64,000 bases of DNA from Diphasiastrum complanatum (lineage: Eukaryota; Streptophyta; Lycopodiopsida; Lycopodiales; Lycopodiaceae), in the NCBI GenBank assembly GCA_029204225.1, contig CM055102.1, forward strand, positions 3,466,827 to 3,530,826, read 5' to 3'. Below, piece by piece: positions 62,052 to 64,000 of this stretch. The notes beneath the pieces are model-generated. The model saw nothing but the letters and a program-made list of their open reading frames with translations, was not told where the DNA came from and made no database searches. Each line of letters begins with the position of its first letter. Position 1 is the first letter of the stretch. A program made the position numbers and the translations under genes.

Positions 62052-62968
62052 CTAAGTAAATATATTCCTACAGACGTTCCCCATTCTGTGGACTGGCAGA
62101 TCGTCAGCTTGGAGGTAAACTATGTCTTCCTTAATAGCACTCTGTCTCCATAAAGTTGGTGTCCTACAAATACTAGCACTCGAGAAAAAATCAACAAATG
62201 TATGCAATGAGATAAACCAACTTAGGTGAACAATTTTTGAGCCTGTGCTTATCTTCATAGCATTTTTAATATCAATGAGTAGCTTGCATCTCAAGGATTC
62301 AGAAACAATGCTGTCAGGAGTAGGCCACTCATCACTTTGAAAACTAGGCAATGGAATTGCTTCGAGCTTGCCAAAACCTCCATCTGTTTGTGGCGTATAT
62401 AAAGATTCATAAAAATAGATACCACAATCTGCAAGTTCCTTTGGACTTCTTCCTCTGTATTGTAGCTTTCCAACATCAGATTGAATCATGTCTAATATTC
62501 TTGCAAGTGATTGTGCGGGCTCCCATTCACTTATGGATGATGGATATAAATCTGAAAGAAAAAAACAATGTTGAAGCATTTAAATCATAATCTGAAGAGC
62601 ATCAATGAAGGAAATTACCTATAATTGTTGTAGAGTGCATATGTTTTGATATACTTACAATTACATTTTTTATGATCATGAGGATTGACATCATGTACTT
62701 TGATTTTTGAATGCATATATACATGTTGTAATAAGACTTCTGATATCGATTGACCTCCCAGGGTAGTCTTAAACTCCAAAATTTTTGCTTTCCAATAAGA
62801 TTTGTAAGTCATTTTTGCTCTTTTCTTTTGTCGAAAATTGTCCTTTGATTATGGATGCAGCAATACCCATGAGTTCTTCGTATATTTTGTTGGCTTCCAG
62901 TTATCAGCTTCATCTTTCTCATTGTAAAGAATCACAGAATCGATTGTAGATCTGGGTCTCCTCGCCAT
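62052..62968 (-). pseudogene. Gene D: unrecognised two-exon protein with a DCGIYF motif
   Basis: It starts at ATG 62,968 (MARRPRSTIDSVILYNEKDE). Exon 1 runs to 62,659 and exon 2 from 62,551 to 62,052, joining in phase 1 through GTAAGT and TTTCAG. One in-frame stop TAA (from CAA by C-to-T) lies near 62,855. The only suggestive motif is ELADCGIYFYESL, which resembles the catalytic Cys box of Ulp1 proteases, with a later ESLRCKLLIDI like the R..L...I tail of that fold. The oxyanion Gln six residues before the Cys is absent and no His box precedes it, so the protease call is uncertain. It overlaps the last visible exon of gene C tail to tail. Confidence 0.4.
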
Positions 62969-62969
62969 T

Positions 62970-63660
62970 GCTATTTTCAAAGCTTGGGTGCCAAAAATCT
63001 CTCTGATATGTTACTTAATTTTAATTTTTCATATCACATTTAATCTAATGTGAATGCCAACATAGTCACAGTTACTGCGTATACCATATTTTATGTAACT
63101 GTACATACTATATTTCTATAATTGTAACTAGTATAGTTAGAAAATTTCATTATACTAACCAGCATAGTAAAGTAAATTTAACTTGAGATATTGACGTCGG
63201 GCAGATTAGCACGTGTCGGACAAGAAGAAGAAACCAATGGGATACGTCCATGCTGTCCGGACACAAATTTCAAACTTTTCTATATTGCATTTTTATTTTT
63301 TAGTTAATTTGAACTACGTTACATAGATTTCAAATCTGTGCATTTTGATTGGGCCTGGTGACGGTCGAAACTAAACAAAAAAAATAAAAGTATCTTTACA
63401 AAGGGTCTTTTTGATATTGATAACTCCTCTAATGAAAATCTCTGCGAGAGTTCCTGACGGAGGAATCATCATTTTTTAGTGTGTGCGAGGGTTCCTAGAA
63501 TCTGAATCTTCAGAACCCTCGCAAAGCATCAAGATCATTCTACCAACCCTCGCAAGGTGCCTAAATGAAATCAGAGAATTTTGTGAAGAAGGTCCCTGCC
63601 AAAATTTGGGTGGAACTGAGCAAGGGAAAGTGGATTTCACCTAATACGCACTCTAAATTC
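62970..63660. other. Region between genes D and E
   Basis: No gene was seen. It holds AT-rich imperfect repeats (GTAACTGTACATACTATA, GTAACTAGTATAG; 63,070-63,175), one CACGTG (63,210-63,215), and an inverted repeat TGCGAGGGTTC / GAACCCTCGCA (63,484-63,494, 63,513-63,523) with a third copy AACCCTCGCA at 63,545. It could be a shared divergent promoter, or an element end. Confidence 0.4.
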
Positions 63661-63663
63661 TGT

Positions 63664-63670
63664 TATATAA
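63664..63670 (+). promoter_or_regulatory. TATA box upstream of gene E
   Basis: TATATAAGG in a plausible core-promoter context, 242 bp before an ATG. Confidence 0.5.
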
Positions 63671-63911
63671 GGGCTGAATTCGAGTCATTTGTCACCTTTG
63701 CTAGCGAAGCTCTACCGAAATTTACATTGAAATTACCAAGTTCTCTGTTTGCAACCAAATTTTTTTGAAGCTATCATCTGCTCATACTGAACCCAAACCT
63801 GTGCTCTGAACTATAATTCTTACCATTCAACACCTGTTGTGTCATTTCCACACCTTTTTACCTTTTCCACCGTTTCTCCTACTTTTTTGTCCTCTAACTA
63901 TCACTGCTAAC

Positions 63912-64000
63912 ATGGCCTCCTCATCCTCTGAAGACTCTGGCACCAAGTAGGTGATCCAGCGTGACATCCCCGAGGCCACACAGATTTGGCCCTTACCCTC
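63912..64000 (+). CDS. Gene E: 5' end of a gene cut by the window
   Basis: ATG at 63,912 starts MASSSSEDSGTK, then TAG, then the same frame continues as VIQRDIPEATQIWPLP to the window end. The TAG may be a C-to-T-derived stop (from CAG) or part of a GTAGGT splice donor. The MASSSS..SG start resembles the gene B start (MASSSSSSRESG). It is too short to classify. Confidence 0.35.

Larger units (their letters stand above)
54684..62116 (+). pseudogene. Gene C: CENH3-like histone fold fused to an Ulp1-type protease
   Basis: From ATG 54,684 the frame gives a basic, Ser-rich tail, then an H3 fold (about aa 38-130): EIRKYQRSTALLIP, VPFYRAVRNIT, HVRFTPSAL, CLQEAAEDY, LAIHTKRVTIMPKDFQL. LLIP, VRNIT, AAEDY, KDF and one extra residue in loop 1 are shared with plant centromeric H3; RVTIMPKD is canonical H3. 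A Lys/Arg/Pro linker follows. A copia element (55,238-61,386) splits the gene, and the same frame resumes after the target duplication: an acidic, Pro-rich region, then KYLVIPYHT, spliced (intron 61,821-61,927) to NDHWSLNLISI. That matches the IP.H...HW.L..I box holding the catalytic His of C48/Ulp1 SUMO proteases. The Cys box (Q..DCG) was not found on this strand. Three in-frame stops (54,795, 54,927, 54,972) make this copy a pseudogene. Confidence 0.65.

Noticed and set aside
62351-62590. Plus-strand frame that might continue the gene C protease
   Set aside because: It is antisense to gene D exon 2, and its Cys-Gly context (VCGVY in another frame) has no other C48 features.

Overview
The window is nuclear DNA of a land plant with a large, repeat-rich genome. 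The signs are a Tubby-like F-box (TLP) gene of plant architecture, a tRNA-iMet-primed Ty1/copia landscape, long TE-filled introns, tRNA-derived SINE-like repeats and long AT-rich gaps. The repeat mix (decayed copia, Ty3/gypsy, a probable Penelope-like ORF, hAT) would fit a fern or another seed-free plant, but this is only a guess; no marker fixes the species.

Layout. 0-1 kb: 5' end of a copia element (LTR edge, PBS, gag). 2.1-5.1 kb: an array of a short TCTCRACCG-type motif, a T-rich low-complexity tract and a gypsy-type gag remnant. 7.7-9.8 kb: a near-perfect 374-bp inverted repeat around a gypsy integrase remnant; its right arm ends 15 bp before the ATG of host gene 1 (9.84-15.73 kb, three exons, 201 aa, conserved but unnamed). 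Introns of gene 1 hold an hAT-type MITE with an 8-bp target duplication, a SINE-like unit, a copia fragment and an (AG)n tract beside the last acceptor. 18.1-19.4 and 25.3-26.3 kb: decayed copia pol. 30.7-38.7 kb: an intact four-exon TLP gene (425 aa, F-box plus Tubby domain) with an antisense copia fragment in its 5.75-kb third intron. 41.5-42.9 kb: hAT transposase remnant. 43.05-48.2 kb: about 0.8-kb direct repeats around unusual ORFs that may be Penelope-like, followed by a gypsy RNase H fragment.

The most interesting part is 49.8-64 kb. It looks like a multi-gene mobile or virus-like unit of alternating, spliced genes: A (+, transposase-like, with HLAGDLKTLKC, CLYC and QG.E..H-type motifs), B (-, unrecognised), C (+), D (-, unrecognised) and perhaps E (+, cut by the window end). 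Gene C encodes a histone H3 fold that shares several residues with plant centromeric H3 (LLIP, VRNIT, one extra loop-1 residue, AAEDY, KDF). It runs in the same frame, through a linker, into an Ulp1/C48-type protease His box (IPYHT, splice, NDHWSLNLI). B and C are divergent around a 260-bp cluster of eight CACGTG palindromes lying between two oppositely facing TATA boxes.

Gene C is split by a young copia element (55,238-61,386; TSD ATAGC; near-identical LTRs; one frameshift in gag-pol). Genes A, C and D carry in-frame stops, most of which C-to-T change could explain, so this copy is dead. The H3-protease fusion is the main candidate for an undescribed system; intact relatives elsewhere would be needed to prove it.
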